DNA from: Alphaproteobacteria bacterium | GTDB lineage: Bacteria > Pseudomonadota > Alphaproteobacteria > JAEULC01 | NCBI GenBank assembly: GCA_020851015.1 | Contig: JADZDN010000217.1 | Coordinates: 1 to 5,387, forward strand | Direction of reading: 5' to 3' | Length of the DNA stretch: 5,387 nucleotides | Shown here: piece by piece, positions 1-5,387 of the stretch | How the letters are laid out: the number at the start of each line of letters is the position of its first letter | Numbering within the stretch: position 1 is the first letter of the stretch | The notes under the pieces: model-generated | Seen by the model: the letters and a program-made list of their open reading frames with translations, nothing else | What the model was told of the DNA's origin: nothing | Databases searched by the model: none | Position numbers and translations under genes: made by a program

Positions 1-297
1 CGCGACGACCGAAGCCGAGCGCGGCTGGCTGTCGAGGCAGGCGAGTTCGCCGAAATAGCCGCCGGCGTCGATATCGTCGAAACTGACCTCGCGGCCCGAC
101 GCCGAATAGATCACGATCCGCGCCGTGCCGCGCACGACGCAGAACATGTCGCGGCTGTCCGACTGGCGGTCGATGATCTGCTCGCCCGCGATGTAGCGCC
201 GGAACACGCATTGCTGCTCCAGCGTGGCGCGTTGTTCGGGCTTCATTTCCGCGAACAACGGTATGCCGCCCAAGCTTCGCTCGGCAGCGTCCGACAT
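1..297 (-). CDS. Cyclic nucleotide-binding domain protein (Crp/CAP fold), N-terminal part
   Basis: This is a partial gene: 99 residues are visible and the C-terminus lies beyond the left edge. The protein opens with a short helix (about residues 10-30, containing PLFAEMKPEQ) typical of the start of cNMP-binding domains, followed by beta-roll strands (GEQII, MFCVVRGTARIVIY, REVSFDDI). Residues 80-98 form a recognisable phosphate-binding cassette, GYFGELACLDSQPRSASVV, with Glu84 and Arg93 in the positions that contact the cyclic nucleotide ribose and phosphate in CRP and PKA-R. The start at 297 is supported by a GGAGG eight bases upstream. Binding of cAMP or cGMP is inferred from the family. 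What the domain controls is not visible: it could be a Crp-type regulator with a C-terminal HTH, a stand-alone sensor, or a fusion to a cyclase or transporter. It is divergent from the hydrolase remnant, with a 91-base gap. Confidence 0.9.
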   Translation of the reverse strand, partial: MSDAAERSLGGIPLFAEMKPEQRATLEQQCVFRRYIAGEQIIDRQSDSRDMFCVVRGTARIVIYSASGREVSFDDIDAGGYFGELACLDSQPRSASVVA

Positions 298-299
298 GA

Positions 300-323
300 A
301 AATAGCCTCCGACCCCGCTATTT
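300..323. repeat. Inverted repeat AAATAGC-N10-GCTATTT around a ribosome binding site
   Basis: The two perfect 7-base arms are 300-306 and 317-323, separated by 10 bases. In the mRNA of the minus-strand cNMP gene this can fold as a small hairpin ending two bases before the start codon, with the Shine-Dalgarno displayed in the loop. As DNA it could instead be an operator for a dimeric regulator, since the arm centres are 17 bases apart. The symmetry is seen directly; any function is inference. It is AT-rich compared with the surrounding DNA. Confidence 0.5.
306..310 (-). promoter_or_regulatory. Shine-Dalgarno GGAGG for the cNMP-binding protein
   Basis: The complement reads GGAGG, followed by an eight-base spacer and ATG at 297-295. 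This is a near-ideal ribosome binding site and it fixes the start of the minus-strand gene. It lies almost wholly in the loop of the inverted repeat at 300-323. Confidence 0.75.
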
Positions 324-388
324 CCCTGGAAATCTATATCGTTAACGGCCGGTTGGCGAGCCGGATTCTGTGGGATATCGTCGCGGCC

Positions 389-889
389 ATGTTCGAAGGA
401 TTTGCGCGCCGCAGGCTCGGCATTGCCGCCGGCGAGGTCAATCTTGTGACCGGCGGCAAGGGGCCGCCGCTCCTGCTGCTGCACGGCTACCCGCAGACCC
501 ACGCGATGTGGCACCGGATCGCGCCCGAGCTGGCGCGGCGGTTCACGGTCGTCTGCCCCGATCTTCGCGGCTATGGCGACAGCATGAAGCCGGTCTCGGG
601 CGCGGACCATGCCGCCTATGCCAAGCGCGCCATGGCGCAGGACCAGGTCGAGACGATGCGGGCGCTGGGCTTCGAGCGTTTCGCGGTCGCCGGCCATGAC
701 CGCGGCGGGCGCGTCGCGCATCGGCTGGCGCTGGACCACGGCGAACGGGTCGCGCGCGTCGCCGTCCTCGACATCTGCCCGACCCGTTCGATGTACGCCG
801 AGACCGACAAGGAGTTCGCGACCGCCTATTCCAGGCATGAGCGCGATTGCGGCGCGGCAGGCGCTGTTGTAGGTCCATTGCATGGATGA
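389..889 (+). pseudogene. Truncated haloacetate/fluoroacetate dehalogenase-like alpha/beta hydrolase
   Basis: The open frame encodes 166 residues from ATG 389; family members are close to 300. Visible motifs are the strand and oxyanion-hole segment LLLLHGYPQTHAMW (residues 28-41), PDLRGYGDS (57-65), the nucleophile elbow AGHDRGGR (101-108) with Asp104 as nucleophile, and AVLDICPT (125-132) with the acid Asp128. Arg105 and Arg108 match the carboxylate-binding arginines of fluoroacetate dehalogenases, and the 24-residue Asp-Asp spacing matches the family as I recall it. After Tyr147 (codon 827-829) the homology stops, just where the halide-pocket His-Trp is expected, and about 19 unrelated residues follow to a TGA. 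The cap domain and the catalytic His are absent, so dehalogenase activity is unlikely. The same frame stays open upstream to 224, but that stretch overlaps the cNMP gene and has no hydrolase character, so I start at 389. No clear Shine-Dalgarno precedes 389. The stop overlaps the DUF502 start by eight bases. Confidence 0.8.
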
Positions 890-1577
890 AGCCACGACGA
901 CGGCGGCCGAGGCGGAAGAAACGAGGGTGCGGCGCAGCGGCCTGATGGCGCGGCTGCGCGGCTATTTCATGGCCGGCGTGCTGGTCACCGCGCCGACCGG
1001 CATCACCTGCTATCTGGCCTGGCTGTTCCTTGTCTTCGTCGACGACAAGGTCAAGCCGCTGATCCCGGCGCATTACAATCCGGAATACTATTTGCCGTTC
1101 AGCATTCCCGGCCTGGGGCTGCTCGTGCTGCTGGTCGGGCTCACCGCCGTCGGCATGCTGGCGGCGGGCCTGATCGGCCGGACCCTGCTGCGCATCGGCG
1201 AGAGCATCGTGCAGCGCATGCCGATCGTCCGCGGCGTCTATTCGGCCAGCAAGCAAGTGATCGAAACGGTGGTGGGCCAGAACGCCACCAGCTTCCGCGA
1301 GGTCGTGCTGATCGAATTCCCGCGCCGCGAATGCTGGGTAGTCGGCTTCATCACCGGCGTCGCCAAGGGCGAGATCGGCAAGCTGGCCGACGAGGAAGTG
1401 GTCAACGTGTTCGTGCCCACGACGCCCAACCCGACCGGCGGCTATGTGCTGTTCCTGCCGCGGCGCGAGGTGATCCCGCTCAAGATGTCGGTCGAGGACG
1501 GCCTCAAGCTGGTCGTGTCGATGGGCATCGTCACGCCCCCCGATCCGGCGGCCCTGCCCGTCCGGCGCCGGGGCTGA
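882..1577 (+). CDS. DUF502 family inner-membrane protein
   Basis: This 231-residue gene is complete and of normal family length. A charged N-terminal tail with RRSGLMARLRGYF is followed by a first hydrophobic segment (about residues 29-53) and a second (about 75-99, beginning SIPGLGLLVLL). A soluble C-terminal domain follows. Family hallmarks are RMPIVRGVYSASKQ (112-125), FPRRECWVVGFITG (146-159), and the long block VFVPTTPNPTGGYVLFLPRR (177-195 and beyond) leading into MSVEDGLKLVVSMG (202-215). DUF502 proteins are membrane proteins of unknown biochemical role, so I assign no reaction. The start at 882 has only a weak AGG at 871-873. A later ATG at residue 22 would remove just the variable tail and is a possible alternative start. 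The start lies inside the end of the hydrolase remnant, so this gene may be read from that gene's promoter. The TPR-CHAT gene follows after 43 bases. DUF502 commonly sits near recG and glmS in alphaproteobacteria (from memory). Confidence 0.93.
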   Translation: MDEATTTAAEAEETRVRRSGLMARLRGYFMAGVLVTAPTGITCYLAWLFLVFVDDKVKPLIPAHYNPEYYLPFSIPGLGLLVLLVGLTAVGMLAAGLIGRTLLRIGESIVQRMPIVRGVYSASKQVIETVVGQNATSFREVVLIEFPRRECWVVGFITGVAKGEIGKLADEEVVNVFVPTTPNPTGGYVLFLPRREVIPLKMSVEDGLKLVVSMGIVTPPDPAALPVRRRG

Positions 1578-1580
1578 CGT

Positions 1581-1595
1581 TCCTATAGGATCCTA
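1581..1595. other. Overlapping perfect palindromes in the DUF502/TPR-CHAT gap
   Basis: TCCTATAGGA (1581-1590) and TAGGATCCTA (1586-1595) are each perfect 10-base palindromes sharing five bases, so the stretch is three alternating copies of TCCTA and its complement. It lies 25 bases before the TPR-CHAT start and just upstream of its ribosome binding site. It could be a protein-binding site, or simply chance in a short gap. No loop separates the arms, so an RNA hairpin is unlikely. Confidence 0.3.
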
Positions 1596-1606
1596 CGAGC
1601 TTCCCC

Positions 1607-1613
1607 GGGGAGG
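1607..1613 (+). promoter_or_regulatory. Shine-Dalgarno GGGGAGG for the TPR-CHAT gene
   Basis: GGGGAGG ends seven bases before ATG 1621, an optimal spacing. It supports that start, which also gives a complete signal peptide. Part of it lies in the 8-base palindrome CCCCGGGG (1603-1610), which could weakly hide it. Confidence 0.75.
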
Positions 1614-1620
1614 CCGGCGA

Positions 1621-4380
1621 ATGCGCATCGTCCTTCTGGTCATGATCGCGGCCAGCATGCTTGTCGGCCTGCTGCCGGTGCAAGCCCAGAGCCGGCGCCA
1701 GGCGCCGCCGCAGCTCGACCAGCCGCAAGACGGGCAAACCCAGGATGAACAGGCCGCGCCGAACCGGAAGCGCCGGCAGGGCCCGGGACAGGGTCAGGGC
1801 CAGGCCGGCGGTCAGACCGGCGGCCAGTCGGGCGGCGGTGCCGCCGGCCATGCTGGGGCGCAGGGCCGGCCCATCCGCGTGCTGGTCGAGCAGGCGAACG
1901 CCGCGTTCCAGGCCGGGCGCTACCTCGATGCCGAGCCGCTCTACCGGCAACTCCTGGAGTTGCGCGAGCAGAAGCGCGGCGACGAAAGCTTCCCCGTGGT
2001 GCCGGTGATGAACCGGCTTGGCCTGTGCCTAGCCGAGCAGGGCAGGTATCCCGAGGCCGAGGCGCTGTTCCGCCGCGCGCTCGCGACGGCCGAACAGCTC
2101 TCCGGCGGCGAGCACGCGACCGTCGCCATGTCGCTGAACAACCTAGGCTATGCGCTGCGCCGGCAGGGAAGGATGGTCGAGGCCGAGCCCATCCTGCGCC
2201 GCGCCTTGGCGATGCGCGAGCGCGTGCTGGGCCCGGAGCATCCCGACGTCGCCTCGACCCTCGTCAACCTGACCCAGGCGATCGGCATTACCCGCCGGCC
2301 GGCGGAAACCGAGCCGATGCTGCGGCGCGCGCTGGCGATCCGCGAGAAGGCGTACGGACCGGATCATCCCGCGGTCGCGGGCGTCAACAGCGCCATCTCC
2401 CTGCTGTTGCGCAGCCAGGGCCGCGGCGCGGATGCCGAGGCGCTGTTGCGGCGATCCATCGAGATCCAGGAAGCGCGCCTCGGCGCCAACCACCCGCGCC
2501 TCGCGACGTCGTTCACTACGCTCGGCATGACGCAGTTGTCGCTCAAGCGCTACGCCGATGCCGAGGTCTCGTTCCGCCGCGCGGCGGCGATCCGCGAGAC
2601 CGTGTTCGGGTCGAACAACCCCGACACGGCCCAGACCTACGGCAATCTTGCCTACGCGCTCGCCCACCAGCAGCGCGCCGAAGAGGCGCTGGCGGAGATC
2701 CGCCGCGCGACCGCAATCCACATCGTCCGGCGCGAGAACGACGACCAGCGCCGCGACGAGGGGACGGAGAGCGAGCGGCGCTCCGCGCGCTGGCTGTTCG
2801 CTCGCCATGTCGGCATCGCCTATCTCGCCTCCCGTAGCGCCACGGATCGCATTCCGGAGCTGTCGCGCGAGGCGTTCGAGATGCAGCAATGGGCGCAGAC
2901 CGGCGGGGTCAGCGGCGCCTTGACGCGCATGGCCGCGCGCTTCGCGGCCGGCAGCGGTCCGCTGGCCGCGTTGGTTCGCGAGCGCCAGGACGTGCAGGCC
3001 CGCCGCCACGCGCTCGATCGCGGCCTGATCGAGGCCGCCACCAGGCCGACGGCGGAGCGCGACCGCGCGCAGGAGAACGCGACGCGCGCGGAGATCATGA
3101 CGCTCGACCAACGGCTCGATGCGCTGGATGCGCGGCTGGCGTCGGAGTTCCCGCGCTACGAGGAGCTGTCCTCGGCCCAGCCGCTGCCGATGGCGAAGGC
3201 GCGCGAATTGCTCGCGCGCGACGAGGCGATGCTGGTCTATCTCGTCCGCGACGACGACGCGTTCCTGTGGATCGTCCGCAAGGACCGCGTGTTCTGGCGC
3301 CGGCTGGCCCATGACCGCAAGTCGCTCGACGAGGCGGTCAAGGGCCTGCGCGCCTGGCTCGATCCGACCTTGAACCGTGCGCTGGCGCCGATGCCGCTGG
3401 CCGCCGCCCACAAGCTCTACAACGACATCCTTCCGGGTGCCGAGGAGGCGCTGAAGGGAATTAACCGCCTGCTGGTCGTGCCCGACGGGCCGCTGCAGAG
3501 CCTGCCGTTCGGCGTGCTGGTCACCAGCCTGCCGCAGGCCGAGGCGAGCGACGCGGCGCAATACGCCGCGGCGCCGTGGCTGGTCCGCAAGTACGCCATC
3601 ACCGTGCTGCCGTCGGTCGCGTCGCTGAAAGCGCTGCGGGTCGTGGCGGGCCAGGACGCCTCCCGCGAGCCCTTCGTCGGCTACGGCGACCCCGAGCTTG
3701 GCGGCCACGGGACGGGCGGCCGCGGCGCGCCGGCGCCGCGCATGGACCAGGGGATCGCCGACGTCGCGGCGGTGCAGGGGCTGGAGCCGCTGCCGGAATC
3801 GGCGACCGAGTTGCGCGAGATGGCCAAGGGCTTCCACGCGACGGCAGGTAGCGTCTTTCTCGGTCGCGCCGCGACCGAGAAAGCCGTCAAGTCCGCCAAC
3901 CTCTCGCGCTACCGGGTCGTCGCCTTCGCCACCCACGGGCTGATGGCGGGCGAGTTCGGCGACAACAGCGAGCCCGCCCTGGTGCTGACCCCACCGGTGG
4001 TCGGCACGCCCGAGGACGACGGACTGCTGATGGCCTCCGAGGTGGCGCAGCTCAAGCTCGACGCCGACTGGGTGATCCTGTCGGCCTGCAACACCGCCGC
4101 GCCCGATGGCACGCCCGGCGCGGAAGGCATGTCCGGCCTGGCGAAGGCGTTCTTCTACGCCGGGGCGCGCTCGCTGCTGGTCTCGCACTGGGCGGTCGCC
4201 AGCGATGCCGCCGTGCGGCTCACCACCGGCACCGTCGCGGCCATGGACCGCGAGCCCGGCATCGGTCGCGCCGAGGCGCTGCGCCGCTCGATGCTCGCCC
4301 TGCTCGACGACAAGGCGATGGCGCACCCGATGTTCTGGGCACCCTTCGTGCTGGTGGGCGAGGGCGGGACGGGAAGGTAG
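1621..4380 (+). CDS. Exported TPR-CHAT protein (putative caspase-like peptidase)
   Basis: This 919-residue protein begins with a Sec-type signal peptide (MRI, hydrophobic core about 4-19, likely cleavage after VQA at residue 22). A Gln/Gly-rich low-complexity linker (23-83) follows. Seven kinesin-light-chain-like TPR repeats occupy 85-373 with an exact 42-residue period. A charged helical, probably coiled-coil, region spans about 445-515. The CHAT domain fills about 530-915 and shows LLVVPDGPLQSLPFGVL (617-633), PLPESATEL (723-731), FLGRAATE (746-753), ATHG with His772, SACNT with Cys823, GLAKAFFYAGARSLLVSHW (839-857) and FWAPFVLVG (905-913). His772 and Cys823 match the catalytic dyad of this caspase-related (clan CD) fold, so peptidase activity is plausible. 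The substrate is unknown. The TPR array probably binds a protein partner, in the periplasm if the signal peptide is real. The gene follows DUF502 by 43 bases on the same strand and is probably cotranscribed; it converges on recG. No cas gene or obvious target protein is adjacent. Family assignment is firm; function is inference. Confidence 0.93.
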   Translation: MRIVLLVMIAASMLVGLLPVQAQSRRQAPPQLDQPQDGQTQDEQAAPNRKRRQGPGQGQGQAGGQTGGQSGGGAAGHAGAQGRPIRVLVEQANAAFQAGRYLDAEPLYRQLLELREQKRGDESFPVVPVMNRLGLCLAEQGRYPEAEALFRRALATAEQLSGGEHATVAMSLNNLGYALRRQGRMVEAEPILRRALAMRERVLGPEHPDVASTLVNLTQAIGITRRPAETEPMLRRALAIREKAYGPDHPAVAGVNSAISLLLRSQGRGADAEALLRRSIEIQEARLGANHPRLATSFTTLGMTQLSLKRYADAEVSFRRAAAIRETVFGSNNPDTAQTYGNLAYALAHQQRAEEALAEIRRATAIHIVRRENDDQRRDEGTESERRSARWLFARHVGIAYLASRSATDRIPELSREAFEMQQWAQTGGVSGALTRMAARFAAGSGPLAALVRERQDVQARRHALDRGLIEAATRPTAERDRAQENATRAEIMTLDQRLDALDARLASEFPRYEELSSAQPLPMAKARELLARDEAMLVYLVRDDDAFLWIVRKDRVFWRRLAHDRKSLDEAVKGLRAWLDPTLNRALAPMPLAAAHKLYNDILPGAEEALKGINRLLVVPDGPLQSLPFGVLVTSLPQAEASDAAQYAAAPWLVRKYAITVLPSVASLKALRVVAGQDASREPFVGYGDPELGGHGTGGRGAPAPRMDQGIADVAAVQGLEPLPESATELREMAKGFHATAGSVFLGRAATEKAVKSANLSRYRVVAFATHGLMAGEFGDNSEPALVLTPPVVGTPEDDGLLMASEVAQLKLDADWVILSACNTAAPDGTPGAEGMSGLAKAFFYAGARSLLVSHWAVASDAAVRLTTGTVAAMDREPGIGRAEALRRSMLALLDDKAMAHPMFWAPFVLVGEGGTGR
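1873..2739 (+). repeat. Seven tandem TPR units, 126-base period, within the CHAT gene
   Basis: Units begin at residues 85, 127, 169, 211, 253, 295 and 337 with no insertions or deletions; the last is slightly short. Each carries the pattern N/S..G.....GR..EAE.L.RRAL.I.E...G..HP. Units 3 and 4 are closest to the consensus around ALA.RE...GP.HP. Unit 4 lacks the usual Gly at its helix turn (TRRPAE), and unit 7 lacks the GP-HP end. The constant unit length points to in-register duplication followed by divergence. The DNA copies are now too diverged to be a simple tandem repeat. Confidence 0.85.
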
Positions 4381-4389
4381 GCCGGGAAA

Positions 4390-4414
4390 TCGTCCTTCGA
4401 CAGGCACAGGACGA
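4390..4414 (+). repeat. REP-like palindromic unit 1
   Basis: Stem TCGTCCT (4390-4396) pairs with AGGACGA (4408-4414) around an 11-base loop, TCGACAGGCAC. The core CCTTCGACAGGC..AGGA resembles a dispersed palindrome common between genes in alphaproteobacteria (recalled, not searched). It lies ten bases after the TPR-CHAT stop. Without a T-run it is not a classical intrinsic terminator, but as a stem-loop between convergent genes it may stabilise or end transcripts. Confidence 0.7.
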
Positions 4415-4430
4415 GGCCAAAGAAAGACTC

Positions 4431-4457
4431 CTCATCCTGAGCTTGTCGAAGGATGAG
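4431..4457 (-). repeat. REP-like palindromic unit 2, inverted relative to unit 1
   Basis: Stem CTCATCCT (4431-4438) pairs with AGGATGAG (4450-4457) around an 11-base loop, GAGCTTGTCGA. Its reverse complement matches 4389-4415 at 22 of 27 positions, so this is an inverted copy of unit 1. It ends three bases before the recG stop codon, placing it at the 3' end of the recG transcript. Such paired inverted units are the usual REP/BIME arrangement. Any role as a bidirectional terminator or mRNA 3'-end stabiliser is inference. Confidence 0.75.
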
Positions 4458-4460
4458 CCG

Positions 4461-5387
4461 TTACCCCGACTGCAGCAGCTTGATCGCCGCGTCGCGCTCG
4501 AACAGGTAGAGCAGCACGCGCAGCGCCTTGCCGCGCTCGCCGTTCAACGCGGGGTCCCGATCCATGATCAGCTTGGCATCGTCGCGCGCCACCGCCAGCA
4601 AATCCCCATGGGCATCGAGATTGGCGAGGCGGAACTCCGGCAGGCCGCTCTGGCGCGTGCCCAGCAATTCGCCGGCGCCGCGCAGGCGCAGGTCCTCCTC
4701 GGCGATGCGGAACCCGTCCTCGGTCTCGCGCATGATGTTGAGCCGCGCCTTGGCGGTCTCGCTCATGCCCTGGCGCTGATAGAGCAGCAGGCAGGTGGAG
4801 GCGCGCTCGCCGCGCCCGATGCGGCCGCGGAGCTGGTGCATCTGCGCCAGGCCGAACCGCTCGGCGTGCTCGATCACCATGATGGTCGCGGCCGGCACGT
4901 CGACGCCGACCTCGATCACCGTGGTGGCGACCAGCAGGTCGCAGCCGCCCATCATATCCGGGGCGCCGGCGAAGCGCGCCATGACGGCGTCCTTCTCGGC
5001 GCCCTTCATGCGCCCGTGAACCAGCCCGACGCGCGGGCCGAAGCGCTCGGCCAGCAAGGCATGGCGCTCGGTGGCAGCGGCCAGGTCGCTGACCTCGGAC
5101 TCCTCGACCAGCGGGCAGACCCAGTAGACCTTGTTGCCGGCGTCCATCGCGCGCGCCACCGCGTCGATCACCTCGTCCAGCCGCTCGATCGGCACGGCGC
5201 GCGTCGCGATCGGCTTGCGGCCCGGCGGCTTCTCGTCGAGCCGCGAGACCTCCATGTCGCCATAGGCGGTGAGCGCGAGAGTGCGCGGGATCGGGGTCGC
5301 CGTCATCACCAGCACGTCCACGCCGCGCCCCTTGGCCGCGAGCGCCAGGCGCTGGTGCACGCCGAAGCGGTGCTGCTCGTCGATCAC
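4461..5387 (-). CDS. recG: ATP-dependent DNA helicase RecG, C-terminal part
   Basis: The visible 308 residues are the C-terminal part of a protein normally near 700; the wedge domain and Walker A lie beyond the right edge. The first codon in the window is GTG, but it is an internal Val, not a start: it begins the helicase motif II segment VIDEQHRFGV (DEQH at 3-6). Then come motif III TATPIPRTL (29-37), a motif IV region VYWVCPLVEESE (88-99), motif V TTVIEVGVDVP (155-165), EHAERFGLAQMHQLRGRIGRG with motif VI (173-193), and the RecG TRG motif DLRLRGAGELLGTRQSG (232-248), which couples ATP hydrolysis to DNA translocation. RecG is a superfamily 2 helicase that regresses stalled replication forks and processes branched recombination intermediates in the cytoplasm. 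Mfd shares the TRG motif, but DEQHRFGV, and the ending about 60 residues past TRG, fit RecG. The gene is intact within the window and converges on the TPR-CHAT gene across an 80-base gap. Confidence 0.97.
   Translation of the reverse strand: MIDEQHRFGVHQRLALAAKGRGVDVLVMTATPIPRTLALTAYGDMEVSRLDEKPPGRKPIATRAVPIERLDEVIDAVARAMDAGNKVYWVCPLVEESEVSDLAAATERHALLAERFGPRVGLVHGRMKGAEKDAVMARFAGAPDMMGGCDLLVATTVIEVGVDVPAATIMVIEHAERFGLAQMHQLRGRIGRGERASTCLLLYQRQGMSETAKARLNIMRETEDGFRIAEEDLRLRGAGELLGTRQSGLPEFRLANLDAHGDLLAVARDDAKLIMDRDPALNGERGKALRVLLYLFERDAAIKLLQSG

Noticed and set aside
353..381. Possible promoter TTGGCG-17-TATCGT before the hydrolase remnant
   Set aside because: Each hexamer matches the sigma-70 consensus at only four of six positions, and the -10 would lie seven bases from the ATG, leaving almost no leader. 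Too weak to annotate.
224..388. N-terminal extension of the hydrolase frame back to ATG 224
   Set aside because: It would overlap the divergent cNMP gene by 74 bases, it has no hydrolase character, and homology begins at MFEGF from 389.
543..1256. A 237-codon minus-strand open frame across the hydrolase remnant and DUF502
   Set aside because: Its product is Arg/Gln/His-rich with no domain, and it lies opposite two frames with clear family motifs.
1621..4380. CRISPR type III-E craspase component (Csx29-like) assignment for the TPR-CHAT protein
   Set aside because: There is a signal peptide, and no gRAMP, cas gene or CRISPR array in the window. Only the general domain pairing is shared.
2143..4407. 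A 754-codon open frame on the minus strand opposite the TPR-CHAT gene
   Set aside because: It is a shadow of the GC-rich codon pattern of the real gene. Its translation is a low-complexity mix of Arg, Gln, Ala and Gly with no recognisable domain, whereas the plus strand has clear TPR and CHAT motifs.
4390..4457. Classical intrinsic terminator in the convergent gap
   Set aside because: Both stem-loops lack a following T-run on either strand and fit a REP-like repeat better. A role in ending transcripts remains possible but is not annotated as a terminator.
5385..5387. GTG at the right edge as the start of a 308-residue protein
   Set aside because: It encodes the Val of the internal RecG motif VIDEQHRFGV; the gene continues beyond the window.

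Overview
The window is GC-rich and gene-dense, and its proteins look alphaproteobacterial, perhaps Rhodospirillales- or Reyranella-like. That placement is an inference from codon use, protein style and the DUF502/recG neighbourhood; there is no rRNA or other taxonomic marker here. I see no CRISPR array, tRNA, rRNA, integrase or transposase.

Layout from left to right. (1) Positions 1-297, minus strand: the N-terminal 99 residues of a cyclic-nucleotide-binding (Crp/CAP-fold) protein, running off the left edge. It has a strong Shine-Dalgarno inside the loop of a small inverted repeat. (2) Positions 389-889, plus strand: a remnant of a fluoroacetate/haloacetate-dehalogenase-type alpha/beta hydrolase. 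The nucleophile and acid residues are kept, but the C-terminal half, including the catalytic His, is gone. (3) Positions 882-1577, plus: a complete two-helix DUF502 membrane protein that starts inside the end of the hydrolase remnant. (4) Positions 1621-4380, plus: a 919-residue exported protein with seven regular 42-residue TPR repeats, a coiled linker and a C-terminal CHAT (caspase-like) domain with an intact His/Cys pair. (5) Positions 4381-4460: an 80-base convergent intergenic region made almost entirely of two inverted copies of a small REP-like palindrome. (6) Positions 4461-5387, minus: the C-terminal 308 residues of the RecG helicase, running off the right edge.

How the genes may work together. 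DUF502 and the TPR-CHAT gene are on the same strand, 43 bases apart, and are probably cotranscribed. One product is predicted in the inner membrane and the other to be exported to the periplasm, so a shared envelope role is possible but unproven. From memory, DUF502 and recG are common neighbours in alphaproteobacteria, which would make the TPR-CHAT gene an accessory insertion into a conserved locus. The most interesting items are the exported TPR-CHAT putative protease, the REP-like pair with a compensatory base-pair change, and the truncated dehalogenase fused against the DUF502 start. No complete new defence system can be claimed from this window.
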